This document shows, piece by piece, positions 42,699-51,695 of a stretch of DNA of 64,000 bases. Both the position numbers and the translations under genes were made by a program. The notes below the pieces were generated by a model that was not told the DNA's origin, did no database searches, and saw only the letters and a program-made list of their open reading frames with translations. The stretch comes from Ruminococcaceae bacterium UBA5406 (GTDB lineage Bacteria; Bacillota; Clostridia; Oscillospirales; Acutalibacteraceae). Where the stretch lies: the NCBI GenBank assembly GCA_002407675.1, contig DHNW01000010.1:1-64000 (forward strand), read 5' to 3'. Positions within the stretch are counted from its first letter, which is position 1; the number at the start of each line of letters is the position of its first letter.

Positions 42699-43432
42699 AG
42701 GATCAGGTTGCTGTTGTTACGGGCGGTTCGCGCGGAATTGGGCGTGCCATTGTGCTGAATCTGGCAAAAGAAGGTGCGGATGTAGCCGTTATCTATGCCG
42801 GAAACAAGCAGGCCGCGGATGAAACGTGCAGCCTTGCTGAGAAATATACAGTCAAATGTGAAGCATACCGCTGCGATGTTTCTAATCTCGATGAGACAAA
42901 AGAGACAGTCAATACAATTCTGAACGATTTTGAAAAAATTGACATTCTTGTAAATAATGCGGGCATTACACGCGACGGCTCGATTGCCACCATGAAAGAA
43001 CAGGATTTTGATGATGTCATATCTGTTAACCTGAAAGGGGCATACCATATGATCCGCCATTGCTGCCGCCACTTTATTCATCGGCGGAGCGGCCGGATTA
43101 TCAACATCAGTTCCGTTGCGGGCCTGACGGGCAATGCAGGGCAGGCTAATTATGCTTCCGCTAAGGCGGGAATCATCGGTCTGACAAAAACGGTTGCCAA
43201 AGAACTTGCCGGGAGGGGCATTACCTGCAACGCGGTTGCTCCTGGATTTATTGACACCGATATGACACGGCAGATGCCGGACAAAGCCAGAGAAGAAGTT
43301 GTTGCAGCCATTCCGCTGAAACATGCCGGGAAACCGGAGGATGTTGCCAATGCCGTAACATTCCTTGCAGGGGAAGCGGCGTCTTATATTACAGGAGAAG
43401 TGATCCGGGTTGACGGAGGCCTTTGTATCTGA
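42692..43432 (+). CDS. fabG: 3-oxoacyl-ACP reductase
   Basis: A 246-residue SDR reductase using NADPH. Cofactor motif VTGGSRGIGRAI (~9-20), NNAGITRDG, and the Ser-Tyr-Lys triad in ISSVAGLTGNAGQANYASAKAG; the C-terminal GEVIRVDGGLCI is typical. TTG start at 42692, preceded by GGGGGAG at 5 nt, inside the end of fabD. Full length. Confidence 0.95.
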   Translation: MLKDQVAVVTGGSRGIGRAIVLNLAKEGADVAVIYAGNKQAADETCSLAEKYTVKCEAYRCDVSNLDETKETVNTILNDFEKIDILVNNAGITRDGSIATMKEQDFDDVISVNLKGAYHMIRHCCRHFIHRRSGRIINISSVAGLTGNAGQANYASAKAGIIGLTKTVAKELAGRGITCNAVAPGFIDTDMTRQMPDKAREEVVAAIPLKHAGKPEDVANAVTFLAGEAASYITGEVIRVDGGLCI

Positions 43433-43467
43433 AGGCCGTGCGGAACCATCCCGATGGGAGGATATTT

Positions 43468-44706
43468 ATGGGCAGAAGAGTAGTTGTAACAGGCATGGGG
43501 GCTATTACCCCGGTCGGAAATGATGTGCCTTCCTTTTGGAATAGCCTGATTGCCGGGAAGAACGGCATCAATCGTATTACAAAATTTGATCCTTCCGAGT
43601 TTAAGGTCAAACTTGCCGCGGAGGTCAAAAATTTTCAGCCTGAAAATTATATGGATAAATCGATGATCCGCCGGACCGACCTTTACTGCCAGTATGCGCT
43701 GGCCGCTGCGTCCCAGGCTATGACAGACAGCGGCATTTCCGGAAAGATCAAACCGGAGCGTCTCGGTGTTTATGTCGGTTCCGGAATCGGCGGTATGAAA
43801 ACCTTTATGGAGGAAGAGGATAAACTCCGTGCAAAGGGTCCTAAGCGGGTTTCACCTTTTTTTATTCCCAAACTGATTTCCAATATTGCTGCCGGCCATA
43901 TTGCGATTCAATACCATGCGAAGGGGCCGTCAATGTGTGTGGTAACAGCCTGTGCCACTTCGGCTACGGCCGTGGGTGAGGCATACCGTGCCATTCAGCA
44001 CGGGGATGCCGACGCCATGATTACCGGCGGAGCCGAAGCTACCATTAATGAACTGGCGGTTGCCGGTTTTACGAACTGTATGGCCCTGACTTCTTCGGAA
44101 GATCCTTCGGCGGCTTCAATTCCGTTCGATAAGCGCCGCAGTGGTTTTGTGATGGGTGAAGGCGGAGCCATCCTTATTCTGGAAGAGTACGGGCACGCGG
44201 TATCCCGCGGGGCAAAAATTTATGCCGAGATCTGCGGATATGGCAACACAAACGACGCTTATCATATGACCGCTCCGGATCCGGAAGCTACGGGGGCAGC
44301 CAATGCAATCCGAATTGCTGTTCGGGAAGCAGCCATGCCTCAGAATTCCAGGCTGTATATTAATGCCCATGGAACCAGTACGCTGCTGAATGATAAAACG
44401 GAAACGCTTGCGTTTAAAAAAGCGCTTGGGGAAGAATCAGCACGCAAAGCACTGATCAGTTCTACGAAATCTATGACGGGGCATATGTTGGGGGCAACGG
44501 GGGCGGCAGAAGCCATTGTGTGTGTCCTTGTGCTGTGTCATGGCATTGTTCCGCCGACAATTGGTTATCAGGAGCCGGATCCGGAATGCGATCTGGATTA
44601 TGTGCCCAATACCGCCAGAAAGGCGGAAATTGATTATGCAATCTCCACGAATCTTGGATTCGGCGGACATAATGCCTGCCTTGTTTTTCGGAAAGCAGAT
44701 CAGTAA
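43468..44706 (+). CDS. fabF: 3-oxoacyl-ACP synthase II
   Basis: A 412-residue KAS II that elongates acyl-ACP. Start MGRRVVVTGMGAITPVG; catalytic Cys162 in TACATSATAVGEA; His in NAHGTSTLLNDKTE (~302) and KSMTGHMLGATGA (~337). GGGAGG lies 6 nt before the ATG at 43468; the longer frame from 43423 overlaps fabG without a ribosome site. Chain-length control residues cannot be judged from sequence alone. Confidence 0.95.
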   Translation: MGRRVVVTGMGAITPVGNDVPSFWNSLIAGKNGINRITKFDPSEFKVKLAAEVKNFQPENYMDKSMIRRTDLYCQYALAAASQAMTDSGISGKIKPERLGVYVGSGIGGMKTFMEEEDKLRAKGPKRVSPFFIPKLISNIAAGHIAIQYHAKGPSMCVVTACATSATAVGEAYRAIQHGDADAMITGGAEATINELAVAGFTNCMALTSSEDPSAASIPFDKRRSGFVMGEGGAILILEEYGHAVSRGAKIYAEICGYGNTNDAYHMTAPDPEATGAANAIRIAVREAAMPQNSRLYINAHGTSTLLNDKTETLAFKKALGEESARKALISSTKSMTGHMLGATGAAEAIVCVLVLCHGIVPPTIGYQEPDPECDLDYVPNTARKAEIDYAISTNLGFGGHNACLVFRKADQ

Positions 44707-44724
44707 AATATTTTTTGGAGAGGG

Positions 44725-45171
44725 ATGAAAAGAGTGGAGCTGAAAGATATCCGTTCGCTGGCTCAAATCATGAAAGACACGGGTCTTACAGGACTTGAAC
44801 TGGTGGAGGAAGGAAAAAAAATCCGTTTGGAAAAGCATATGCCGCCTCCGGTTGTTTCAGCGGCCCCGCCGGCTTCCGGAGCCGGTGCGCCGAGTGCACC
44901 TCCGGTTCAGGCGGAAAAATCTGAAAAAGATCAGGGCTTAAAAGAGATTAAAAGTCCGATGGTGGGAGTTTTTTATACTTCTTCCTCGCCGGAGAGCCAG
45001 CCGTATATAAAAGTTGGCAGCAAGGTTAAGAAGGGCGATATTGTCTGTATTATCGAAGCGATGAAACTGCTGAATGAAATTAACTCCGATCAGGATGGAG
45101 AAATAGCCGAGATATGCGTTGACAACGGTCAGGTTGTAGAATATGGCCAAACGCTTTTCAAACTGCGGTAA
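44725..45171 (+). CDS. accB: Biotin carboxyl carrier protein of acetyl-CoA carboxylase
   Basis: A 148-residue BCCP. N-terminal helix region, an Ala/Pro/Gly-rich flexible linker (~40-65) and the C-terminal biotinyl domain with Lys114 in EAMKLLNEI as the biotin site. KSPMVGVFYTSSSPE is the usual strand with the thumb. GGAGAGGG is very close to the ATG at 44725; a GTG nine bases on would have better spacing, so the first three residues are uncertain. Confidence 0.94.
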   Translation: MKRVELKDIRSLAQIMKDTGLTGLELVEEGKKIRLEKHMPPPVVSAAPPASGAGAPSAPPVQAEKSEKDQGLKEIKSPMVGVFYTSSSPESQPYIKVGSKVKKGDIVCIIEAMKLLNEINSDQDGEIAEICVDNGQVVEYGQTLFKLR

Positions 45172-45242
45172 ATCGGCGATCCGCCTTTCCGCGCGGGGGG
45201 ATCAGGGGATATATTTTCGCGCGGGGAAACGGCGAGAGAAAA

Positions 45243-45668
45243 ATGGACAGAAATGAATTAAAAAAAATCCTGCCGCACCGTGAACCAATGCTGCTGGTTG
45301 ACGAAGCGGAATTAAAAGAGGAAAACCATGCGGTGGGCCGTTATACGGTCAGGGGCGACGAATGGTTTTTACAGGGCCATTTTCCGGGCAGGATGATTGT
45401 TCCGGGGGTTGTCCAGTGTGAGATGATTGCACAGACCTGTTGTGTCCTTCTTGCAGATCAGGTCAAAGGAAAACTGCCGCTTTTCGCTGGGCTTGACAGG
45501 GTGCGTTTTAAAAATAAAGTGCTGCCGGGCGATACGCTTGTTATGGAATGCAGCTTGGTTAAAAGCCGGCCGCCGTTTTATTTTGCAAAGGGAAAGGGAA
45601 GCGTCAATGGCAAACTTGCAGTTACTGCGGAATTGTCTTTTGCTCTGATTCCCGAAGATAAGGGGTGA
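45243..45668 (+). CDS. fabZ: 3-hydroxyacyl-ACP dehydratase
   Basis: A 141-residue hot-dog-fold dehydratase. Start region LKKILPHREPMLLVDE; the catalytic His46 in GHFPGRMIVPGVVQCE and Glu60 in the same helix; FAGLDRVRFKNKVLPGD downstream. It lies after a 71-bp gap behind accB, the largest inside the operon, and 6 nt before accC. Confidence 0.94.
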   Translation: MDRNELKKILPHREPMLLVDEAELKEENHAVGRYTVRGDEWFLQGHFPGRMIVPGVVQCEMIAQTCCVLLADQVKGKLPLFAGLDRVRFKNKVLPGDTLVMECSLVKSRPPFYFAKGKGSVNGKLAVTAELSFALIPEDKG

Positions 45669-45674
45669 AATTCC

Positions 45675-47006
45675 TTGTTTTCTAAAATATTAATTGCTAA
45701 CCGCGGCGAAATCGCTGTTCGCATCATCCGTGCCTGCAAAGAAATGGGAATTTCCACAGTCGCTGTTTTTTCGGAAGCAGACCGTGATGCGCTGCACGTC
45801 AACCTTGCGGATGAAAGTATCTGCATTGGGCCGCCGCAGCTTAAAGACAGCTACCTGAATATTGCCGCCATCATATCTGCTGCCGTTGCTACGGGTGCCG
45901 GGGCAATTCATCCGGGATATGGCCTCCTCTCTGAGAATGCGAAGTTTGCCGCCCTCTGCGAAAAATGCAATATTGCTTTTATTGGCCCGCCGTCCAGTGT
46001 TATTGCCAAAATGGGCGATAAGGACATGGCACGCCAGGCCATGCAGTCGGCCGGAATACCGGTGATCCCAGGGAGCAAATTGGTCGAAACCAGCGAGCAG
46101 GCGGAAAAGGAAGCGGAAAAAATCGGTTATCCGCTTTTGATCAAAGCCCGCAGCGGCGGCGGCGGATGCGGAATCCGGATGGTGAAATCAAGCAAGGATT
46201 TCCGAAAAGAATTTGAAACGGCTTCGGCAGAAGCACGAATGGCATTTGGTGACGGAGCGGTTTACCTCGAGAAATACTTATATCCGGCCAAACATATTGA
46301 AATGCAGGTTTTGTGTGATGCGCAGGGCCATGCGGTCGTGCTTGGCGAACGGGAATGCTCCATCCAGCGCAAGCATCAAAAGCTGTTGGAAGAAAGCCCG
46401 GCCCCAACCCTCAGCCGGCAAACACGTGCAAAAATGGAGCTGTGTGCTCTGCGTGCAGCCAAAGCTGCCGGCTATGTCAACGCTGGAACCGTCGAATTCC
46501 TAGTGGACGATCAGCAGAATTTCTATTTTATGGAAATGAATACGCGCCTTCAGGTGGAACATGCCGTAACAGAGATGGTGACAGGGATCGATCTGGTCAA
46601 ATGGCAGATCCGCATCGCTGCGGGACTTCCGCTCAATTTTGAGCAAAAAGATGTCAAGCCGCACGGGAGTGCAATTGAGTGCCGCATTAATGCGGAGAAT
46701 CCTGATTTGAACTATCGGCCGAGCAGCGGAAAGATTACGCTGCTTCATGTTCCGGGCGGCCCATGGGTTCGATTTGATACGGCGCTGTTTCAGGATTATA
46801 CCGTGCCGCCGTTTTACGATTCGCTGATCGGTAAACTGATTGTGCATGCCCAGACCCGCGAAGAGGCTATCCGAAAAATGCAGGCAGCCTTATGTGAGCT
46901 GGTCATAGCCGGTGTGGATACAAATACGGATATGCACCGCAAAATTCTCGCTCATCCGGAATTCCGATCCGGAACTTACCACACGGATTTTATGGAGAGG
47001 CTGTGA
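45675..47006 (+). CDS. accC: Biotin carboxylase of acetyl-CoA carboxylase
   Basis: A 443-residue ATP-grasp carboxylase that carboxylates biotin on AccB. Begins MFSKILIANRGEIAVRIIRACKEMG; HPGYGLLSENAKFA; the glycine-rich loop KARSGGGGCGIRMV (~157); LGERECSIQRKHQKLLEE; MEMNTRLQVEHAVTEMVTG; and the catalytic Arg in IECRINAENP. TTG start with AAGGGGTG upstream. It overlaps accD by 4 nt. Confidence 0.95.
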   Translation: MFSKILIANRGEIAVRIIRACKEMGISTVAVFSEADRDALHVNLADESICIGPPQLKDSYLNIAAIISAAVATGAGAIHPGYGLLSENAKFAALCEKCNIAFIGPPSSVIAKMGDKDMARQAMQSAGIPVIPGSKLVETSEQAEKEAEKIGYPLLIKARSGGGGCGIRMVKSSKDFRKEFETASAEARMAFGDGAVYLEKYLYPAKHIEMQVLCDAQGHAVVLGERECSIQRKHQKLLEESPAPTLSRQTRAKMELCALRAAKAAGYVNAGTVEFLVDDQQNFYFMEMNTRLQVEHAVTEMVTGIDLVKWQIRIAAGLPLNFEQKDVKPHGSAIECRINAENPDLNYRPSSGKITLLHVPGGPWVRFDTALFQDYTVPPFYDSLIGKLIVHAQTREEAIRKMQAALCELVIAGVDTNTDMHRKILAHPEFRSGTYHTDFMERL

Positions 47007-47884
47007 GAATTAGATCCATGATGCTGACAAAAAATTTTTTTAAAAAACCGGAAAATCCTTTGGAATGGTACGACAACCGCACCAAAAATTCTATTCCGGA
47101 TATCCCGGATCAGATGTGTATTTCCTGTCCGAAATGCAAAGCAATTCTGCTGACAGGGGATTTAAACGAGAATGCGCGCGTCTGCCCTAAATGCGGTTAC
47201 CATTTCCGTATGAATGCCCGTCAGCGTGTCGGCATGATCGCGGATGAGAATTCTTTTAGTGAAATGGATGCGGAGATGCGCTCCACCAATCTAATCGGTT
47301 TTCCCAATTATGACAAAAAATTATGGCATGCCCGTCTAGAGAGCGGCGAAAACGAGGCTGTTATCTGCGGCACGGCACAGATCGGCGGTTTTCCATGCTG
47401 CCTGTTTGTAATGGAACCGCATTTTATGATGGGCAGCATGGGAACGGTTGTGGGTGAAAAAATCACCCGGCTGTTTGAATACGCGGCCGAAAAATCTCTT
47501 CCTGTGATTGGTTTTACCGTTTCCGGCGGAGCGAGAATGCAGGAAGGCATTCTTTCTCTGATGCAGATGGCCAAAACAAGTGCCGCCGTGAAGCGGCACA
47601 GCGACCAGGGAAATCTGTATGTTGCGATTCTGACTGACCCTACCACGGGCGGCGTAACGGCCAGCTTTGCCATGGAAGCAGATATTATTGTGGCGGAGCC
47701 GGGAGCGCTGATCGGTTTTGCGGGGCCCCGCGTCATTGAACAGACCATGCGGCAGAAACTTCCGCCCAATTTTCAGCGCTCGGAGTTTTTGCTTGAAAAG
47801 GGCTTTCTGGATGATATTGTCCCGCGCGGCAGGCAAAGGGACTATCTTGTCAGCTTGCTGTCACTGCACCAAAGGGGGTCCTGA
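47003..47884 (+). CDS. accD: Acetyl-CoA carboxylase, carboxyltransferase beta subunit
   Basis: A 293-residue beta subunit. It has the four-cysteine zinc finger (CISCPKC and CPKCGYHF, residues ~35-65), then the crotonase-like carboxyltransferase fold with FMMGSMGTVVGEKITRLFE, GFTVSGGARMQEGILSLMQM and TDPTTGGVTASFAMEAD. The GTG at 47003 overlaps accC by 4 nt (GTGA), but the in-frame ATG at 47018 would also serve and gives a more usual N-terminus. It works with AccA immediately downstream. Confidence 0.94.
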   Translation: MRIRSMMLTKNFFKKPENPLEWYDNRTKNSIPDIPDQMCISCPKCKAILLTGDLNENARVCPKCGYHFRMNARQRVGMIADENSFSEMDAEMRSTNLIGFPNYDKKLWHARLESGENEAVICGTAQIGGFPCCLFVMEPHFMMGSMGTVVGEKITRLFEYAAEKSLPVIGFTVSGGARMQEGILSLMQMAKTSAAVKRHSDQGNLYVAILTDPTTGGVTASFAMEADIIVAEPGALIGFAGPRVIEQTMRQKLPPNFQRSEFLLEKGFLDDIVPRGRQRDYLVSLLSLHQRGS

Positions 47885-47889
47885 AAAAC

Positions 47890-48672
47890 ATGGAAGCGTA
47901 TGAGCGGCTTGCCGCTTCACGGGCTAAAAACAGGCCGACCGGAATGAGCTATATCCATAATATTTTTACTGATTTTTTAGAGATGCACGGGGACCGCCGT
48001 TTTGGCGACGACAAAGCGGTTGTGGGCGGAATTGCCCGCCTTTGCGGAATGCCTGTCACCGTTATCGCCCATGAAAAGGGCGTTGGCACCAAAGAGAAAA
48101 TCAGCAGGAATTTTGGTTCCGCCCATCCGGAAGGGTACCGCAAAGCTCTGCGCCTGATGAAACAGGCAGAAAAGTTCAAAAGGCCGGTCGTCTGTTTTGT
48201 AGACACGGCGGGTGCCTTTTGCGGTATTTCTGCGGAAGAACGCGGTGAAGGCGAGGCAATCGCCGAAAATCTAAAAGAAATGATTACTCTGAAAACGCCG
48301 ATCCTCTCTGTGTTTATCGGCGAAGGCGGCAGCGGAGGAGCTTTGGGGCTGGCCGTGGCGGATGAAGTCTGGATGCTTGAAAACGCCTATTATTCTGTTA
48401 TTTCTCCGGAGGGCTGTGCGAGCATTCTTTGGAAAGACAGCAGTAAAGTGAAAGAAGCGGCTGAGTGTCTGAAACTAACTGCGGACGATTTATTCCGTAT
48501 GAAAGTCATTGAGCGTATTATTCCGGAACCGGAAAATTTCGGTGAGGTTTATGAAAATCTGCAATCGGAACTATACCATACTCTTTTGCTGAAAGAGGCT
48601 TTAAAACCGGAAGACATGCTTCAGCAGCGTTACGACCGTTTTCGCAGGCTGGGTGTTCCGGCCCAAAAATAA
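47890..48672 (+). CDS. accA: Acetyl-CoA carboxylase, carboxyltransferase alpha subunit
   Basis: A 260-residue alpha subunit, the short form usual in Firmicutes. Landmarks: IFTDFLEMHGDRRFGDDKAVVGGIA, FGSAHPEGYRKALRLMKQAEKF, PVVCFVDTAGAFCGISAEERGEGEAIAENL, the oxyanion segment GEGGSGGALGLAVADEVWMLENAYYSVISPEGCASILW. It forms the A2B2 carboxyltransferase with AccD. A GGGGG stretch 11 nt upstream may be the ribosome site. Last gene of the operon. Confidence 0.95.
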   Translation: MEAYERLAASRAKNRPTGMSYIHNIFTDFLEMHGDRRFGDDKAVVGGIARLCGMPVTVIAHEKGVGTKEKISRNFGSAHPEGYRKALRLMKQAEKFKRPVVCFVDTAGAFCGISAEERGEGEAIAENLKEMITLKTPILSVFIGEGGSGGALGLAVADEVWMLENAYYSVISPEGCASILWKDSSKVKEAAECLKLTADDLFRMKVIERIIPEPENFGEVYENLQSELYHTLLLKEALKPEDMLQQRYDRFRRLGVPAQK

Positions 48673-48686
48673 AAGTCAGAAACGCA

Positions 48687-48725
48687 GCAGGGTTTGCTGG
48701 AAAATTCCGGCAGACCCTGCTTTTT
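48687..48725 (+). terminator. Terminator of the fab-acc operon
   Basis: A 14-bp stem (48687-48700 with 48707-48720, two G-U pairs), 6-nt loop and TTTTT, 15 nt after accA. A second T-run shortly after is in the converging gene. Confidence 0.85.
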
Positions 48726-48731
48726 GCCTTT

Positions 48732-49769
48732 TTATTCACTTGAACCGGGAAACTGTTCAATCTCAATATCATGGGCGCGTGTAAATTCCTTTGTTTCCGC
48801 ATTCCGCAGAACCTCGGACTGGTTTTGGCGCAGAAGCTTTGTCAGAGGGTAAACGTCAATCCAGATTTCGTTGTCACATTCTTTTTGGCTTTCGTCAAAG
48901 ATCAGCTCCAGTCCAAAATGAAGGTGACTTATCTGAATATTGTTCACGTTTTCATGGGAACTGTAACCGGTGCGCCCCACATATCCAATCACGTCTCCCG
49001 CTTTCACAGTCTTGCCGAGGGACAGCCCTGCGGCGTACGGCCTGTTTTGGCGCAGATGAGCGTAGTAGTAATACCGTTTCGAGTCGAAACTTCGAATGCC
49101 AATCCGCCATCCGCCATATTGGTTCCATCCAAGTGCTTCCACAACGCCGGACTCCACGGCGATCACCGGTGTCCCGGTTGCCGACATCATGTCGTGGCCA
49201 AGATGCGGCCGGGAATAACCGTAGGTTCGTCTTACCCCAAAATCGTCGCAGTCACTGTACGGAAAAGTTTTTGCAATAGGAGAAAAACCGATTAATCCGT
49301 ATTTTTCTTCACCGTTGATTTTATATTTTCCCAGCAGGCCGCTCAGAACGGCGGCATATACTTCGTGATAATAAGAAAAATATTTCATCTTTCCGGTAAT
49401 CTCTGCCAGACTTTTTGTCTGGAGCTGATTGACGAGGGCGTCCATATCGGCACTTTTATACCGCTTGAAATCCCCGCCGTACCGGGCGGCAAGGTATGCG
49501 AGAAGATCAATCCAGCTCAGGTTTCCGCCCTTAGAGTGGGATTCAATGTCTAAATTCATTGCTTTTTTCAGGGCAAGGTAGGGAACATTAAATTCGGCGT
49601 ATTTGATAAAGCCCTTTTTCTTCCCAGTTATACCAGAGGAAACTGGTTCCTGCACAACGGCTTGAACCGGCTGCGTCTTTCCGGCAGTTGCAAGAGAAAT
49701 CATCGCAATACCGGCTGCCAGAAGAAGCACCAGAGCGGTATTTTTTAAAAGTATGTGATTGCATGCCAC
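48732..49769 (-). CDS. M23-family cell-wall endopeptidase
   Basis: A 345-residue exported protein. A hydrophobic N-terminal segment (~10-28) is followed by an Ala/Gln region, so a signal anchor or signal peptide is likely. A helical domain (~50-170) is followed by an M23 peptidase domain: Zn ligands in RPHLGHDMMSATGTPV (His...Asp), and the second pair in the HLHFGLEL motif (~285). YAHL is also present, as YYYYAHLR. It would cleave peptidoglycan cross-bridges, perhaps in sporulation or division. GTG start with GAGGG 8 nt upstream. It may share a transcript with the sugar transferase gene that precedes it. Confidence 0.86.
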   Translation of the reverse strand: MACNHILLKNTALVLLLAAGIAMISLATAGKTQPVQAVVQEPVSSGITGKKKGFIKYAEFNVPYLALKKAMNLDIESHSKGGNLSWIDLLAYLAARYGGDFKRYKSADMDALVNQLQTKSLAEITGKMKYFSYYHEVYAAVLSGLLGKYKINGEEKYGLIGFSPIAKTFPYSDCDDFGVRRTYGYSRPHLGHDMMSATGTPVIAVESGVVEALGWNQYGGWRIGIRSFDSKRYYYYAHLRQNRPYAAGLSLGKTVKAGDVIGYVGRTGYSSHENVNNIQISHLHFGLELIFDESQKECDNEIWIDVYPLTKLLRQNQSEVLRNAETKEFTRAHDIEIEQFPGSSE

Positions 49770-49824
49770 TGTTTCATCCCTCGCTGTTCCATTTATTCTT
49801 ATGAAAAGCGGGGCTGAATTATGG

Positions 49825-50499
49825 CTAAATTATAGCGGCGACTGTTTGAAACATAATTTTAATATCCCGGAATACCGAAAGATGATTTATATATTCCAGA
49901 TTCAGCGCCATTTTTGGCGGAAGAATTTTTTCTACATAAATCGCCTCGGGATTGCCACCCGCGTTCAGCAGCTTGTCTTCGTCTTTAAATGCAATGCTGG
50001 AAGGGGCTGTAATTCCCGGCCGAATCAGCAGCGTTGCCATGTACTCCGGCTGATAAGCATCTACATAGCGGCGGACTTCCGGGCGCGGCCCAACAAGGCT
50101 CATACTGCCGTTTAAAACGTTCAGCAGCTGAGAAACTTCATCCATTCTGCATTTTCGGATGAAACGTCCCACCCGTGTAATGCGGGGATCTTTGCCCATT
50201 GTCAGCGGAGGACCGATCTGATCGGCATTTTGAACCATTGTCCGGAATTTAAAAATCTTGAAATCGGAGCCATATCTTCCTACGCGGGTCTGTCGGTAAA
50301 AGACAGGTCCCGGCGAGTCTAGTTTTACCGCCGCGGTAAGAACCAGCAGCAGCGGCGACAGAATCAGCAGGATCACCGCCGAAGCGGCTATATCGAAGAA
50401 ACGTTTGGCAAAGAGCCTTATTTTATGTTTCTGAAGCAATTCCCAGTAGCGGCGGGTATATTCATTCTGCATATTTTTGGGAAGCTGTGAGTATTTCAC
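49825..50499 (-). CDS. Undecaprenyl-phosphate sugar-1-phosphate transferase
   Basis: A 224-residue initiating sugar transferase of the PglC/WbaP C-terminal type. One membrane segment at ~33-55 follows AKRFFDIAASAVILL; catalytic and substrate motifs are KLDSPGPVFYRQTRVGRYGSDF, KIFKFRTM, RKCRMDEVSQLLNVLNGSMSLVGPRPE. It transfers a sugar phosphate to the lipid carrier, starting an exopolysaccharide or glycoprotein glycan. It has no N-terminal multi-helix domain. The other glycan enzymes in this window (epimerase/dehydratase, polymerase) are not adjacent. Confidence 0.9.
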   Translation of the reverse strand: MKYSQLPKNMQNEYTRRYWELLQKHKIRLFAKRFFDIAASAVILLILSPLLLVLTAAVKLDSPGPVFYRQTRVGRYGSDFKIFKFRTMVQNADQIGPPLTMGKDPRITRVGRFIRKCRMDEVSQLLNVLNGSMSLVGPRPEVRRYVDAYQPEYMATLLIRPGITAPSSIAFKDEDKLLNAGGNPEAIYVEKILPPKMALNLEYINHLSVFRDIKIMFQTVAAII

Positions 50500-50563
50500 T
50501 TTAACATTCTCCGTCTTTCATTTCTGTTTTCTATGGGGCTTTTTCGGAAGCTGACATTCCCTA

Positions 50564-50593
50564 TACCATTTATTTTACCATTTATTCTACCAT
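50564..50593. repeat. 12-bp tandem repeat upstream of the sugar transferase gene
   Basis: TACCATTTATTT at 50564-50575 and TACCATTTATTC at 50576-50587, followed by a half unit TACCAT. It lies 65-95 bp before the sugar transferase start, on the strand opposite, within its presumed promoter. Confidence 0.6.
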
Positions 50594-50641
50594 AATATCA
50601 TGAAAATTACACCATAAAATCTTTTTTCTGCGGTCTGGGTA

Positions 50642-50671
50642 TTTACACGCCGGCTTCCGGAATGATATACT
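50642..50671 (+). promoter_or_regulatory. Promoter of the ROK kinase-galM pair
   Basis: TTTACA (50642-50647), 18 nt, TATACT (50666-50671), 43 nt before the start. Confidence 0.5.
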
Positions 50672-50713
50672 GATTACCGGAATAATTTAGATAGGCGCGA
50701 AAGAAGGAGTTTT

Positions 50714-51667
50714 ATGTATTTTTTAGGGATCGATCTTGGGGGAACCAATATTGCGGCAGGAATTGTGGATGAAAATTACCATGTCGTTGTAAAAACCAGC
50801 CGCAAGACTGTTTTACCATGTTCCGGTGAAGAAATGAGCGCCCAGCTGTCCAATGCCGCGCAGGAAACTCTTCAAAAAGCGAACCTGTCTTTTCATGATA
50901 TCCCATGGATCGGTGTGGGGTGCCCGGGAACAATCAATCGGGAAAATGGAAGAGTGGATTTTGCAAATAATCTTCATTTTATCCGCCTTCCTCTCTGTAA
51001 ACTGCTGGAAGACAGGCTTGGGAAAAAGGTGATTCTTGAGAACGATGCCAATGCCGCCGCCTATGGGGAATGGAAAGCAGGAGCACTGAAAGGTGCACAG
51101 TCCGCCATTGCCATTACACTCGGAACGGGAATCGGAAGCGGTATTATCCTTGATGGAAAAATCTACTCAGGCAGCAATTATGCAGGCGGAGAACTGGGCC
51201 ATACCGTGATTGTCGCAAACGGACGCCCTTGTACCTGCGGCCGGCGCGGCTGCTGGGAAACTTATGCTTCCGCTACGGGACTGATTGTTTCCACAAAAGA
51301 AGCAATGGAAAAAGACAAAACTTCCGCTATGTGGGAAATCACCGGCGGAGATCCGAAAAAAGCAGACGGCCGAACGGCTTTTCAGGCGATGAGGAAAGGC
51401 GATCGCAGCGGAAAGGCTGTTGTTGACAAATATATTTTTTATCTTGCCTGCGGATTGACAAACTGCATCAACATTTTTCAGCCGGATATTCTGTGTGTTG
51501 GGGGCGGTGTCAGCAATGAAGGGGAACCCTTGATGGCTCCGCTCAAAAAGGCTGTTGCCAGCGAAACATATTCCAAGTATTCGGATAAGCAGACGGTGAT
51601 CTGCCGCGCACAGCTCGGCAATGATGCAGGAATTGTCGGTGCTGCCTTGCTGGGCCAGAATATTTGA
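50714..51667 (+). CDS. glk: ROK-family glucokinase
   Basis: A 317-residue ROK kinase. ATP motif FLGIDLGGTNIAAGIVDE (~3), GVGCPGTINRENG, catalytic EN-D loop VILENDANAAAYGEW (~110), GTGIGSGIILDGKIYSG, and the zinc-binding CxCGxxGCxE seen as CTCGRRGCWET. ROK proteins with an HTH are repressors, but this one has none, so it is a kinase; glucose is the usual substrate. GAAGGAG lies before the ATG. It precedes aldose epimerase, and the two would phosphorylate the right anomer of hexose. Confidence 0.9.
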   Translation: MYFLGIDLGGTNIAAGIVDENYHVVVKTSRKTVLPCSGEEMSAQLSNAAQETLQKANLSFHDIPWIGVGCPGTINRENGRVDFANNLHFIRLPLCKLLEDRLGKKVILENDANAAAYGEWKAGALKGAQSAIAITLGTGIGSGIILDGKIYSGSNYAGGELGHTVIVANGRPCTCGRRGCWETYASATGLIVSTKEAMEKDKTSAMWEITGGDPKKADGRTAFQAMRKGDRSGKAVVDKYIFYLACGLTNCINIFQPDILCVGGGVSNEGEPLMAPLKKAVASETYSKYSDKQTVICRAQLGNDAGIVGAALLGQNI

Positions 51668-51695
51668 TCTGTTAATGAACAGGAGGAGATTTTCA

